DNA of 5,973 nucleotides from contig CAZPYK010000089.1 of assembly GCA_964590755.1 (NCBI GenBank), forward strand, positions 1 through 5,973, written 5' to 3'. Under the pieces are notes generated by a model. That model searched no databases. It saw nothing but the letters and a program-made list of their open reading frames with translations, and had not been told where the DNA came from. Each line of letters starts with the position of its first letter. Positions within the stretch are counted from its first letter, which is position 1. Origin of the DNA: CAG-390 sp964590755 (GTDB taxonomy: Bacteria > Bacillota > Clostridia > Oscillospirales > CAG-272). Both the position numbers and the translations under genes were made by a program. Shown here piece after piece: positions 1 through 5,973 of the stretch.

Positions 1-5
1 CTGAC

Positions 6-55
6 GAATTTTCTGACCGCGCAATTGAGCAAAAAGAATTGTGCGGTATTGCCTT
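6..55 (+). repeat. Left copy of a 50-base terminal inverted repeat with internal hairpin
   Basis: These 50 bases are the exact reverse complement of 5924-5973; the match stops at base 56. Inside the unit, ACCGCGCAATT (16-26) and AATTGTGCGGT (37-47) can pair around a ten-base loop, with one G-U wobble if read as plus-strand RNA, so the unit is itself palindromic. Two perfect copies at the very ends of the window suggest a dispersed intergenic repeat at which assembly stopped. An inverted repeat flanking a 5.9 kb segment is the alternative. No transposase or other coding sequence is attached. The copy lies upstream of udk in the same orientation in which the right copy lies upstream of the minus-strand ATPase gene. 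Confidence 0.9.
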
Positions 56-123
56 TATAAATATTATATCACAAAAAAGCGCCGTGTCAATATTCGCGGC
101 GGCAAGAATCTCTTCGTCTGCTA

Positions 124-152
124 TTGATTTTTGAGGTAAGATATATTATAAT
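124..152 (+). promoter_or_regulatory. SigA-type promoter of the udk operon
   Basis: TTGATT at 124-129 (four of six bases match the -35 consensus TTGACA) is followed after exactly 17 bases by a perfect TATAAT at 147-152. Transcription would start near 158-160 and give a 5' leader of about 50 bases ahead of the udk start at 208. The surroundings are AT-rich, unlike the neighbouring coding sequence. This is the best housekeeping promoter in the window. It also argues against starting udk at the in-frame ATT/ATG-like codons further upstream, because those lie within the promoter. Confidence 0.8.
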
Positions 153-207
153 AAATGAAGATAAGGGCGATGTGCGGCGAATTTTATCGTCCGGAACGGA
201 GATCGAC

Positions 208-834
208 ATGAAAGATAATGTCTTGCTTATAGGTGTTGCCGGCGGAACGGGCAGCGGAAAGACCACGCTGGTCGGCAAGCTTGCCGAGCATTTCGGAGAG
301 AGCGTGTGCGTTGTGTGCCACGATTGGTATTACCGCTCTCGCGGAGAGCTGTCGCTTGCCGAGCGCGCGCGGCAGAATTATGACTGTCCCGAGGCGTTTG
401 AGACCGACAGGCTGGTGCGCGACCTTTGCGAGCTCAAGGCGGGGCGCGCGGTGGATTGCCCGCAGTATGATTATTCGGTGCACGATCGCTCGCCGCTGAC
501 GCGTCATCTTGAGCCGGCGCGGGTAATAATCGTGGAGGGTATCCTCATCTTCGCCGACAGTGCACTGCGCGAGCTGATGGATATTCGCATTTTTGTGGAC
601 ACCGATGCGGATATAAGGATACTGCGGCGCCTTAGGCGGGATGTCAAGGAGCGCGGGCGCAGTGTGGATTCGGTGTTCCGGCAATATGTCGCGACCGTCA
701 AACCGATGCACGAGGCGTATGTCGAGCCGTCGAAAAAATATGCGCACTTGATCGTGCCCGAGGGCGGCGAAAACAAGGTCGCGCTTGAAATGATACTCGG
801 GCGAGTAAAAAGTCATCTTATTCCGAACCTATGA
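208..834 (+). CDS. udk: Uridine kinase (uridine/cytidine salvage)
   Basis: Predicted 208-residue uridine kinase (EC 2.7.1.48), a cytosolic P-loop enzyme phosphorylating uridine and cytidine to UMP and CMP in pyrimidine salvage. The length matches the usual 205-215 residues. Visible motifs are the Walker A loop GGTGSGKT (residues 12-19), the HDWYYR segment (38-43) with the Asp that acts as catalytic base in the family, NYDCPEAF (57-64), the nucleoside-binding QYDYSVHDR (86-94), the Walker B-like strand VIIVEGIL (106-113) and the arginine-rich lid RRLRRDVKERGR (140-151). I chose the ATG at 208 because GGAG (198-201) sits six bases upstream and the protein then begins just before the P-loop. A longer frame reaching back to 124 would run through the promoter. 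Its stop overlaps the next start (ATGA, 831-834), so the two genes are co-translated. Family assignment is strong; uridine versus another nucleoside is inferred. Confidence 0.93.
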   Translation: MKDNVLLIGVAGGTGSGKTTLVGKLAEHFGESVCVVCHDWYYRSRGELSLAERARQNYDCPEAFETDRLVRDLCELKAGRAVDCPQYDYSVHDRSPLTRHLEPARVIIVEGILIFADSALRELMDIRIFVDTDADIRILRRLRRDVKERGRSVDSVFRQYVATVKPMHEAYVEPSKKYAHLIVPEGGENKVALEMILGRVKSHLIPNL

Positions 835-1475
835 GGGAAAAATTCTTGAAAAAGCTTTTGGTATATTTGAAATATCTCATGCCGGCGGCGGCTGTGCTCT
901 GCTTTGCCGCATATCTGTTTTATCGGTCGGTCTTCTTTATCGACGCGGAAGGAGATGTCAAACAGCGGCAGTCGTTCAAAGATCTGGCGAGCTCCGCATA
1001 TGCAACATCGGTCGAGCGGCTTGAGAAGCTGGATGAAGGCGCCGAGCAGGATTCAAATCCGAACGACGAATCCTTTGCGCGGTCATTGATAGTATATATC
1101 ATCATCTCGCGTATCGGATTGTGGGCGGCGATATTTTTTTCCGTCTGGGCGGCGATATTCGCGCTTTTGGCGATAACCTTGCCGCCCGTCTCGCCGGGAG
1201 CCTTGAGATATAAGTTGCTTTTGCGGCTGGTCGTGCCGAACAAGTGGTTTATGGCGCTCTGCCCGCTGCTTTGCCTGCCCTATGCATGCCTGCCCGATTT
1301 TATAGTGCGAATGTATAAAAAATATTACCTTTTCGAGGTCACGGTGGGATATGCCGGACCGGCACCGAAGTGGGTGCTTCTGGCTTTTTGCGTTGCGTGC
1401 ATCGCGGTGCTTTATGCCGCCGAGAACACGGAGCGCGAGCTGAAGATGGATGCATACAGAAGATATGTGAAATGA
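831..1475 (+). CDS. Unrecognised multi-pass membrane protein coupled to udk
   Basis: I do not recognise this 214-residue protein. Hydrophobic segments are at about residues 15-37, 86-117 (long, around LWAAIFF), 139-158 (rich in Cys, Leu and Pro) and 180-197. The N-terminus is basic (REKFLKK). A polar, acidic stretch at 38-85 without Cys would face outside if the N-terminus is inside, and the basic link at 123-138 would then be cytoplasmic. The C-terminus (ENTERELKMDAYRRYVK) is charged. There is no cleavable signal peptide, no lipobox and no transporter or enzyme motif that I can name. The start ATG at 831 lies inside the udk stop (ATGA) with no good Shine-Dalgarno of its own, pointing to translational coupling. 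A nucleoside-related role would be guilt by association only. Confidence 0.85.
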   Translation: MREKFLKKLLVYLKYLMPAAAVLCFAAYLFYRSVFFIDAEGDVKQRQSFKDLASSAYATSVERLEKLDEGAEQDSNPNDESFARSLIVYIIISRIGLWAAIFFSVWAAIFALLAITLPPVSPGALRYKLLLRLVVPNKWFMALCPLLCLPYACLPDFIVRMYKKYYLFEVTVGYAGPAPKWVLLAFCVACIAVLYAAENTERELKMDAYRRYVK

Positions 1476-1513
1476 CTTGCCGCGCTTCGCGAGTCAAGTC
1501 GTCAAAAGCGGCT

Positions 1514-1536
1514 CGGCGAGTGAAACTCGCCGTTTT
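1514..1536 (+). terminator. Possible weak intrinsic terminator of the udk operon
   Basis: A perfect seven-base-pair GC-rich stem (CGGCGAG at 1514-1520, CTCGCCG at 1526-1532) with a TGAAA loop is followed directly by TTTT (1533-1536). It lies 38 bases after the stop of the membrane protein gene. The T-run is short and broken by GC, so termination may be partial. The hairpin is also one element of the larger repeat-like block and may not function as a terminator. Confidence 0.4.
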
Positions 1537-1622
1537 GCAAGCAAAAACGCCGTTTTTGCGGTTGGTGCGAGCCTACGGATGAGGTGGGCTATTATCTTTG
1601 TTAGCACCAAACAATATTAGGT

Positions 1623-1679
1623 CCGGTTTTTTTGCGGGAGCTGTCAGCCGCAGGCTGACTGAGGGGTTGCAAAAAACGG
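1623..1679. repeat. Nested imperfect palindrome
   Basis: The outer arms are 1623-1635 (CCGGTTTTTTTGC, including seven T) and 1669-1679 (GCAAAAAACGG), which pair apart from two extra bases on the left. Nested inside is a perfect stem GTCAGCC (1643-1649) and GGCTGAC (1653-1659) around a three-base GCA loop. The arrangement resembles a small palindromic intergenic element. No flanking target duplication was found by eye. Confidence 0.5.
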
Positions 1680-1769
1680 CGGGAGCGGCAGCTCGGCGAA
1701 GCCGAGGTAGCACGCCCTACGGGGATAGAGCGAACACGGAGCGCAGACGGATCTCCTTTTCCGCGATAT

Positions 1770-1797
1770 CATATATTCCGCGCGAGCGGAATATAAT
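1770..1797 (+). promoter_or_regulatory. Perfect palindrome overlapping a TATAAT box upstream of sipL
   Basis: TATATTCCGC (1772-1781) and GCGGAATATA (1786-1795) form a perfect ten-base-pair inverted repeat around GCGA, a GNRA-type tetraloop if transcribed. The right arm runs into TATAAT (1792-1797), a perfect -10 box, but no good -35 lies 16-18 bases upstream. CATATATT (1770-1777) also fits the SigmaE -10 form CATAnAnT, which would suit a mother-cell sporulation gene, although the matching -35 region (about 1748-1756) is poor. The element could be an operator over the promoter, or part of the repeat block just upstream. The overlap is seen directly; its function is inferred. Confidence 0.45.
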
Positions 1798-1832
1798 AGA
1801 CCGAGATGTCCGGAAAGGAGACAAAAAACGAG

Positions 1833-3422
1833 ATGAACACATATAAAAACATATCCCCGGGCGGCGGTGATGTCTGCCGCCGCGCCTCGGCGCCGATAGC
1901 GGCGCGGTCGCTCAACGCCGAAGCCGCAAGCGAATTTTTGATACCCGATTACATGCCCGAGCTGCGTCGGATGATATCGGCATCCGCACGTGTGCTCCCG
2001 ACGGCGCACTATCTTGCGCCCGGTCGCGCGGAATTTGCCGGTTCGGTGCGTTTCCGCGTGCTCTATGAGGGCGGCGACGGCGCGGTTTGGTCGGCAGAAC
2101 TGCCGAGCGAATATGAGACCGCGCTCCCGATCGAGGACGCTTCATCCGCGGACGGCGAGGTGTCGGCTTATGCGGATGCGATCTGCGAAGCGGTAACGGT
2201 GCGCGTAGTCGCTCCGCGAAAGCTGTCCCTTCGCGCAAGACTGCGTGTCGACGCGGTCGCGGTCGGTCATCGAAGCACCGATGTCACGATAACAGGCGCG
2301 TCGGCTCTGCCGACCGATGATATCAAGCAGCTTGAGCGCACCGCCCAAAATGCGGTGATACTGCGCGGTCAGACCGAGCCCGCCGAATATTCGGATTCCT
2401 TTCTGCCCGACGACGGCGGAGCGGGCGAGCTCAGAGCTCTCGGCTGCAATGCCGAGGTCTTTGTCGGAGAGGTCGGTGCTTGCCTTGAGGGCGTCGCGGT
2501 TCGCGGAGAGATCGTTGCGTCGGTCATGCTCTGCCGCGACACCGAGGGGGCGCGTCCTTTTGCCGTTACAAGGCGAATTCCGTTCCGCGAGACGGTCCCG
2601 CTTGATCGCATTCCCGACCAAAGCTCGGGTTGCCGAGCATGGGGGTGCGTCGAAAGCACCGCGATCGAGCCGGACGAAAACGGCTCGGTCACCTGCACAT
2701 TTGGGCTCGTTTTGAGCGCCGAGGCGTTGGCGTCCGAGACGGTAACATACACGGTGGATGTTTATTCGATGTCCTGCCGCTCCGAGGTGCAAACGGTCGA
2801 ATTCGATATGCCGCGAGCGCAGAGGTGCTTTAACGCGAATATCTCGCTCGGCGGCGGCGAGGAGCTTTCCGCGTTGGGGCTTGACAGCGGAATGCGGGTC
2901 ATCGACGCGCACGCGGAAGCGATATCGCTGTCGAGCACGGAAAAGGACGGCGGTTTTGCGCCCGCCGGCAAGCTGCGCGTCCGCGTTTGGCTTGACGACG
3001 GCGCGCAAACGGTCGCAAAGGATATGGAACTTCCGTTTAAGTACGAGCCCGACGGCGCGACGGCGGGCGAGCTGCGCTGCGCGGGCGGATATTCCGAGCT
3101 GATCGCGGGTGCGCCCGTGTGCCGCGCGCGCATCGACGGCGAGAGGCTCGTCGCGGATTGCGAGCTGACGTTGGCGGTGCGTCTTTGCGACTGTGACCGG
3201 ATAAGAGCGGTAAGCGAGGCGGAGATCGGCGAGGCGCGTGCCGAGCGCGACGGAGGGATAACGATCTTTTATCCGAGCGCGCGGGATTCGCTTTGGAGCG
3301 TTGCGAAGCGTTACGGCGTCGATGCCGGCGAGCTGGCGCTTGCCAACGCCGTCGGCGTGGCGGATATAGCGAACGCTCCGACAGACGCGCGTTTTTTGGT
3401 GATCGACACACAAAAAAGATAA
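1833..3422 (+). CDS. sipL: SipL-like spore morphogenesis protein (DUF3794/SPOCS repeats + LysM)
   Basis: Predicted 529-residue protein resembling SipL of Clostridioides difficile (also a little over 500 residues), a mother-cell protein that binds SpoIVA through its LysM domain and is needed for spore coat localisation. Three SPOCS-like stretches can be followed at about residues 25-140, 180-315 and 320-460; the first opens with the typical FLIPDYMPELRRMISASA. The C-terminal LysM spans about 478-525 (SLWSVAKRYGVDAGELALAN). There is no signal peptide or membrane segment, which fits a cytoplasmic mother-cell protein. I start at ATG 1833 because AAAGGAG (1814-1820) precedes it, although the 12-base spacing is a little long. 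The in-frame ATG at 1806 lies upstream of that site and has only GAG abutting it. The gene stands alone between a palindromic promoter region and a strong terminator. The domain architecture is clear; orthology to sipL is inferred from it. Confidence 0.83.
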   Translation: MNTYKNISPGGGDVCRRASAPIAARSLNAEAASEFLIPDYMPELRRMISASARVLPTAHYLAPGRAEFAGSVRFRVLYEGGDGAVWSAELPSEYETALPIEDASSADGEVSAYADAICEAVTVRVVAPRKLSLRARLRVDAVAVGHRSTDVTITGASALPTDDIKQLERTAQNAVILRGQTEPAEYSDSFLPDDGGAGELRALGCNAEVFVGEVGACLEGVAVRGEIVASVMLCRDTEGARPFAVTRRIPFRETVPLDRIPDQSSGCRAWGCVESTAIEPDENGSVTCTFGLVLSAEALASETVTYTVDVYSMSCRSEVQTVEFDMPRAQRCFNANISLGGGEELSALGLDSGMRVIDAHAEAISLSSTEKDGGFAPAGKLRVRVWLDDGAQTVAKDMELPFKYEPDGATAGELRCAGGYSELIAGAPVCRARIDGERLVADCELTLAVRLCDCDRIRAVSEAEIGEARAERDGGITIFYPSARDSLWSVAKRYGVDAGELALANAVGVADIANAPTDARFLVIDTQKR

Positions 3423-3464
3423 GCGGAGCCGTCTTAGGTGTCGGACTCGGCGCAAAAACGTAAA

Positions 3465-3508
3465 AACGGTGCTGTCTCGCGTTGATGAGACAGCACCGTT
3501 GATTTTTT
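3465..3508. terminator. Strong intrinsic terminator between convergent genes
   Basis: A perfect 14-base-pair stem, AACGGTGCTGTCTC (3465-3478) with GAGACAGCACCGTT (3487-3500), encloses an eight-base loop. On the plus strand it is followed by GA and six T (3503-3508) and then more T-rich sequence, ending sipL transcription 43 bases past its stop. On the minus strand the same stem is followed by a run of T (complement of 3462-3466) and another five T shortly after. It can therefore also end the convergent ATPase gene, whose stop lies about 50 bases away. Confidence 0.92.
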
Positions 3509-3552
3509 CTTTTTCGCTTCTCTTCTCTTTTCCCTCATGTCAGAGGTTCTTT

Positions 3553-5883
3553 TTATAAAGAGACGGCGGTATATTTTGCGCCGAGGGCATCAAGCAAGCG
3601 GCGCTCGCGGCTGTGGCAAGTGAAGATAAAGCACTGGCGCGAAGCGTCCGTCATCTCGGCAAGTGCGCCGAGCAGACGCTCGGCACGCGCGTCGTCAAGC
3701 ATTGCAAGAGTTTCATCCAGCAAAAGCGGCGGCTCGGAGCGCGAGAAAAGCAAGCGTGAGAGCGCCATTCTGAGCGAAAAATATACCGCATCGCGCGTGC
3801 CCGCGCTCAATGTGGCGACCGAATACGCTCCGCTCTCGGTGATCACGGAAGCCGAGAGCTCATTGTCTATCCCCAGCTCGCGATAGCGTCCGTCGGTCAA
3901 GACCGAAAGCAGCTCTCCCGCATCGCGCCGCAGGCGCGGCGTCACTCTGCGGCGCAGTGCCTCACCCGCGCCTTCGATCGACTCTATCGCAAGGCAGAGC
4001 GCCTCGTATCTCTCCGAGCAGGCGACAAGCTCGGCGGCGGTCGCCTCAAGCTCGTGATATATCCGCTCGGGATCCTCCGCGGTCGCTTCGACCGCGGCAA
4101 GCTTTCTTTCAAGGTCTATGCGCTTTTCCTCGGTTTTTTCAAGTCGCGCACGGTCGAAATCCCGCGCTTTTTTTACATCGCTCGGATTCTTCCCCTCAAG
4201 CGAGGAAAGCATCGGCGCAAGCTTTGCGCGCAGTGCCGCCTCGTCCTCGCCGACGAGCACGTTTGCGGTCTCGGTGACCGAAAGGGTGTATTTTTGAATG
4301 CCGCCTTGTATCTCCTCGCGCTCGGCGCAGAAGGAGTCCGCCCTTTGAGCCGTGTCGCGCAGAGCGGCAAGCAGATCGGAGAGCTTATCTCCGCAGTCGC
4401 TTCCGGATGACGAAAGCAGACGGATCGCATCCTCGCGCGCCGCATCGAGCGCGGCGTCCTTTTTGGCAAGTGATATATCGAGTTCGGATAGCAATTTGGC
4501 AAAATATCCTCGCTCGTTCACCGCATCCGCGCAAAGAGCGGCGTGCTCCTTAAGCTCCGCAAGAGTCGGAAGCGCGGTTTTTTTCTCGTTCGTCGGCATA
4601 AGCATCCGCGCGACAGCCGCGGCGCGTCTTCGACTTGCGCCGCCGAGCACCGAAAGCAGTATGCCCGCAAGGACCGCCACCGCGCCGCCGATACCCACGG
4701 CTGCCGCCGGCATGGTCGGAAGTGTGCCGGCGAGAACGGTAAGGAGCGCCGCCGATGCCGCCGCCGCGACGATGCCCAAAGCGAGAAGGATGCCTCCCGC
4801 CGTGCGTCTGCCCTTGGCGCGCGACGAAAGCTTGCGATATTTCTCGGGGATCAGCTCTGCCCAGTTCTCACCGTAAGCCCTTGCGGCTTCCTCGCCGATA
4901 TCCGCCGCGGTTTCGTTTGCCATTCTGCCGCGACGCAGCTTTTCCGCCGTCTCTGCCGCATCAAGCCTTTCGGTGTGCGCGGTCTCAAGCCTTTCGGCGG
5001 CGGCGATAAGCGCCGGCGCATACGAGCGATCGGGCAGATATCCCGCAAAGCCGCCGGTCTCTTCAAGCGTCGAAAGTTCTGCCTTCAGCTCGGCTATTTT
5101 TCGTTCGCCCGCGTGGAGCATATCAAAACGGTGAACGGTCTGCAGACCTTCAAATGCCGAGAGCTTAGCCTCGTTTACATTCAGCGAACGGCGTATCTCG
5201 GTGCTCAGCGTGCGACAGCGCGCCGCCTGTGCCTCTGCCTCGCGAATGGCGTTCGCGGTGCTCTCGGCTCGTTCAAGGCGGGAGGTGAGCTCGTCTTTTC
5301 GACGCTCAAGAACGGTCAGCTTGCCCTCTCCGCGGGCGTTGCGAAGCTCCTTTCGCGCCGCGTTAAGCAGAGCGAGCGCTTTTTTGGCGCTGACTGCGGC
5401 GTCGGCGGAAAAGAGCATGTTCTCCACCGCGCCGGTGACCTCGGCGCCGTCAAGTCTGCCGATATCAAGCTGACGCAGACAAGCCGTGCTGTCGAATACC
5501 TTTTGCGAGACTCCGAGCAATGCCGCTCCGGGGACCTCTCCGCGGAAGATCTCGCATCCGCTTTCGATGTCGGTCATCTTCACCCGCTCACCGGAGGTGC
5601 CGTTGGCGCGGCGCTCTATCTTGATCTTTTTGCCGTCGTCGGTCTCAACGATCATGCTTCCCGCCGCCATGCCGCCGCGTCTGCCCAACGCACGTTCGCG
5701 GTCGGTCGAGCTTGCCTCACCTTTTTTGGACGGCAAGCCGTAAAGCATGAATCGGATGAACCCCACGACAGAGCTTTTGCCGGATTCGTTTTGCCCCTCA
5801 AAGAGGACTATTCCGTCGCCGGGCTCAAGCAGAAGCCCGCAAAGCGGCCCGAATTCGTCTATTTGCAGTTGTTTTATCTTCAA
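3553..5883 (-). CDS. YhaN-like AAA/SMC-type ATPase with central transmembrane hairpin
   Basis: Predicted 776-residue ATPase of the RecF/RecN/SMC superfamily, YhaN type. Motifs are split between the ends as in that family: Walker A GQNESGKSS (about 30-38), a Q-loop-like CLRQLD (about 136-141), ABC signature TLSAGTR (691-697), Walker B PLLLDETLAMLDD (719-731) and H-loop FTCH (754-757). Between them lie two charged coiled-coil stretches (about 165-360 and 430-650), interrupted by two hydrophobic segments (about 362-387 and 392-415) that form a membrane hairpin. Such ATPases usually pair with an SbcD/YhaO-like metallophosphoesterase in DNA end processing; none is in the window, but it could lie beyond the right end. 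I start at TTG 5883: GGAG (complement of 5892-5895) is eight bases upstream and the protein then opens KIKQLQIDEFG, typical of the family. The GTG at 5892 overlaps that GGAG. It is shorter than B. subtilis YhaN (over 900 residues). All ATPase motifs are intact. Confidence 0.88.
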   Translation of the reverse strand: MKIKQLQIDEFGPLCGLLLEPGDGIVLFEGQNESGKSSVVGFIRFMLYGLPSKKGEASSTDRERALGRRGGMAAGSMIVETDDGKKIKIERRANGTSGERVKMTDIESGCEIFRGEVPGAALLGVSQKVFDSTACLRQLDIGRLDGAEVTGAVENMLFSADAAVSAKKALALLNAARKELRNARGEGKLTVLERRKDELTSRLERAESTANAIREAEAQAARCRTLSTEIRRSLNVNEAKLSAFEGLQTVHRFDMLHAGERKIAELKAELSTLEETGGFAGYLPDRSYAPALIAAAERLETAHTERLDAAETAEKLRRGRMANETAADIGEEAARAYGENWAELIPEKYRKLSSRAKGRRTAGGILLALGIVAAAASAALLTVLAGTLPTMPAAAVGIGGAVAVLAGILLSVLGGASRRRAAAVARMLMPTNEKKTALPTLAELKEHAALCADAVNERGYFAKLLSELDISLAKKDAALDAAREDAIRLLSSSGSDCGDKLSDLLAALRDTAQRADSFCAEREEIQGGIQKYTLSVTETANVLVGEDEAALRAKLAPMLSSLEGKNPSDVKKARDFDRARLEKTEEKRIDLERKLAAVEATAEDPERIYHELEATAAELVACSERYEALCLAIESIEGAGEALRRRVTPRLRRDAGELLSVLTDGRYRELGIDNELSASVITESGAYSVATLSAGTRDAVYFSLRMALSRLLFSRSEPPLLLDETLAMLDDARAERLLGALAEMTDASRQCFIFTCHSRERRLLDALGAKYTAVSL

Positions 5884-5903
5884 GCTGAACACTCCGTTTC
5901 AAA

Positions 5904-5919
5904 TGAACTGTTGAACTGT
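5904..5919. repeat. Tandem 8-base direct repeat upstream of the ATPase gene
   Basis: TGAACTGT occurs twice without a gap (5904-5911 and 5912-5919), between the ATPase ribosome binding site and the terminal repeat. It may be a small duplication or a binding site. No clear promoter for the ATPase gene is visible in the roughly 80 bases upstream, so that gene may be transcribed from beyond the window. Confidence 0.5.
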
Positions 5920-5923
5920 TTTT

Positions 5924-5973
5924 AAGGCAATACCGCACAATTCTTTTTGCTCAATTGCGCGGTCAGAAAATTC
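5924..5973 (-). repeat. Right copy of the 50-base terminal inverted repeat
   Basis: Perfect reverse complement of 6-55, running to the last base of the window, so its true right boundary is unknown. It carries the same hairpin arms (plus strand ACCGCACAATT and AATTGCGCGGT). It lies about 40 bases upstream of the start of the minus-strand ATPase gene. Confidence 0.9.

Larger units (their letters stand above)
1474..1720. repeat. Hairpin-rich gene-free block (mosaic palindromic repeat candidate)
   Basis: No credible gene occupies the gap after the membrane protein. Instead it holds a string of inverted repeats: GACTTG/CAAGTC (1474-1479 and 1495-1500) enclosing CGCG/CGCG; CGGCGAG/CTCGCCG (1514-1532); GCAAAAACG (1541-1549), which can pair either with CGTTTTGC before it (1531-1538) or with CGTTTTTGC after it (1551-1559); TTGGTGC/GCACCAA (1562-1568 and 1604-1610) enclosing AGCCTA/TGGGCT (1570-1575 and 1585-1590); GTCAGCC/GGCTGAC (1643-1659); and CTCGGC/GCCGAG (1692-1706). 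This density is typical of clade-specific dispersed intergenic repeats in Clostridia, which is my preferred reading. A structured RNA is the alternative. The first arm begins within the stop codon of the upstream gene. Confidence 0.6.

Noticed and set aside
25..52. Possible promoter inside the terminal repeat (TTGAGC, 16 bases, TATTGC)
   Set aside because: The -10 matches only three of six bases, and a far better promoter lies at 124-152.
124..207. Upstream extension of uridine kinase by 28 residues
   Set aside because: It would begin in the -35/-10 region and has no ribosome binding site, whereas the ATG at 208 has a well-placed GGAG and fits the family length.
1598..1846. Small plus-strand open frame of 82 codons across the gap before sipL
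   Set aside because: It runs through all the hairpins, has no good ribosome binding site and ends inside the start of sipL; the translation is basic and repeat-derived.
2142..3455. Open frame of 437 codons on the minus strand opposite sipL
   Set aside because: It is Arg-rich, has no domain and runs through the sipL terminator; it is explained by GC-biased third positions of sipL.
4543..5925. Open frame of 460 codons on the plus strand opposite the ATPase gene
   Set aside because: It is an antisense shadow: the translation is Arg/Ala/Cys-rich without recognisable motifs, while the minus strand encodes an intact ATPase with all motifs.
1..5973. CRISPR array, tRNA, rRNA or transposase
   Set aside because: No spaced direct repeats, cloverleaf, rRNA-like sequence or transposase motif was seen on either strand.

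Overview
The window suggests a fairly GC-rich, endospore-forming member of the Clostridia, probably an uncultured gut-type Oscillospirales or relative. The evidence is a SipL-type spore morphogenesis protein (DUF3794/SPOCS repeats plus a C-terminal LysM), a YhaN-type repair ATPase typical of Firmicutes, strong GGAG-type ribosome binding sites and a consensus SigA promoter. Species-level placement is not possible from this sequence alone.

Layout. A 50-base sequence (6-55) recurs as a perfect inverted copy at the extreme right end (5924-5973). This makes the window look like a complete short contig whose two ends stopped in the same dispersed repeat. Inside it, a SigA-like promoter (124-152) drives a two-gene operon: uridine kinase udk (208-834) and, overlapping by ATGA, an unrecognised multi-pass membrane protein (831-1475). 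A gene-free gap of about 350 bases (1476-1832) follows. It is packed with hairpins and ends in a perfect palindrome overlapping a TATAAT box just ahead of sipL (1833-3422). A strong hairpin terminator (3465-3508), with U-runs usable from both sides, separates sipL from a convergent gene on the minus strand (3553-5883). That gene encodes a YhaN-like AAA/SMC-type ATPase with a transmembrane hairpin in its middle.

How the genes relate. The four genes do not form one pathway. Udk salvages uridine and cytidine. The membrane protein is co-translated with it and has no assigned role. SipL would act at the forespore surface with SpoIVA during spore coat assembly. The YhaN-like ATPase probably works with an SbcD/YhaO-like nuclease, which is not in the window and may lie just beyond the right end. 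I see no convincing new multi-gene system. The parts most worth a second look are the terminal inverted repeats, the hairpin-rich gap, the palindromic promoter of sipL and the unknown Udk-coupled membrane protein.
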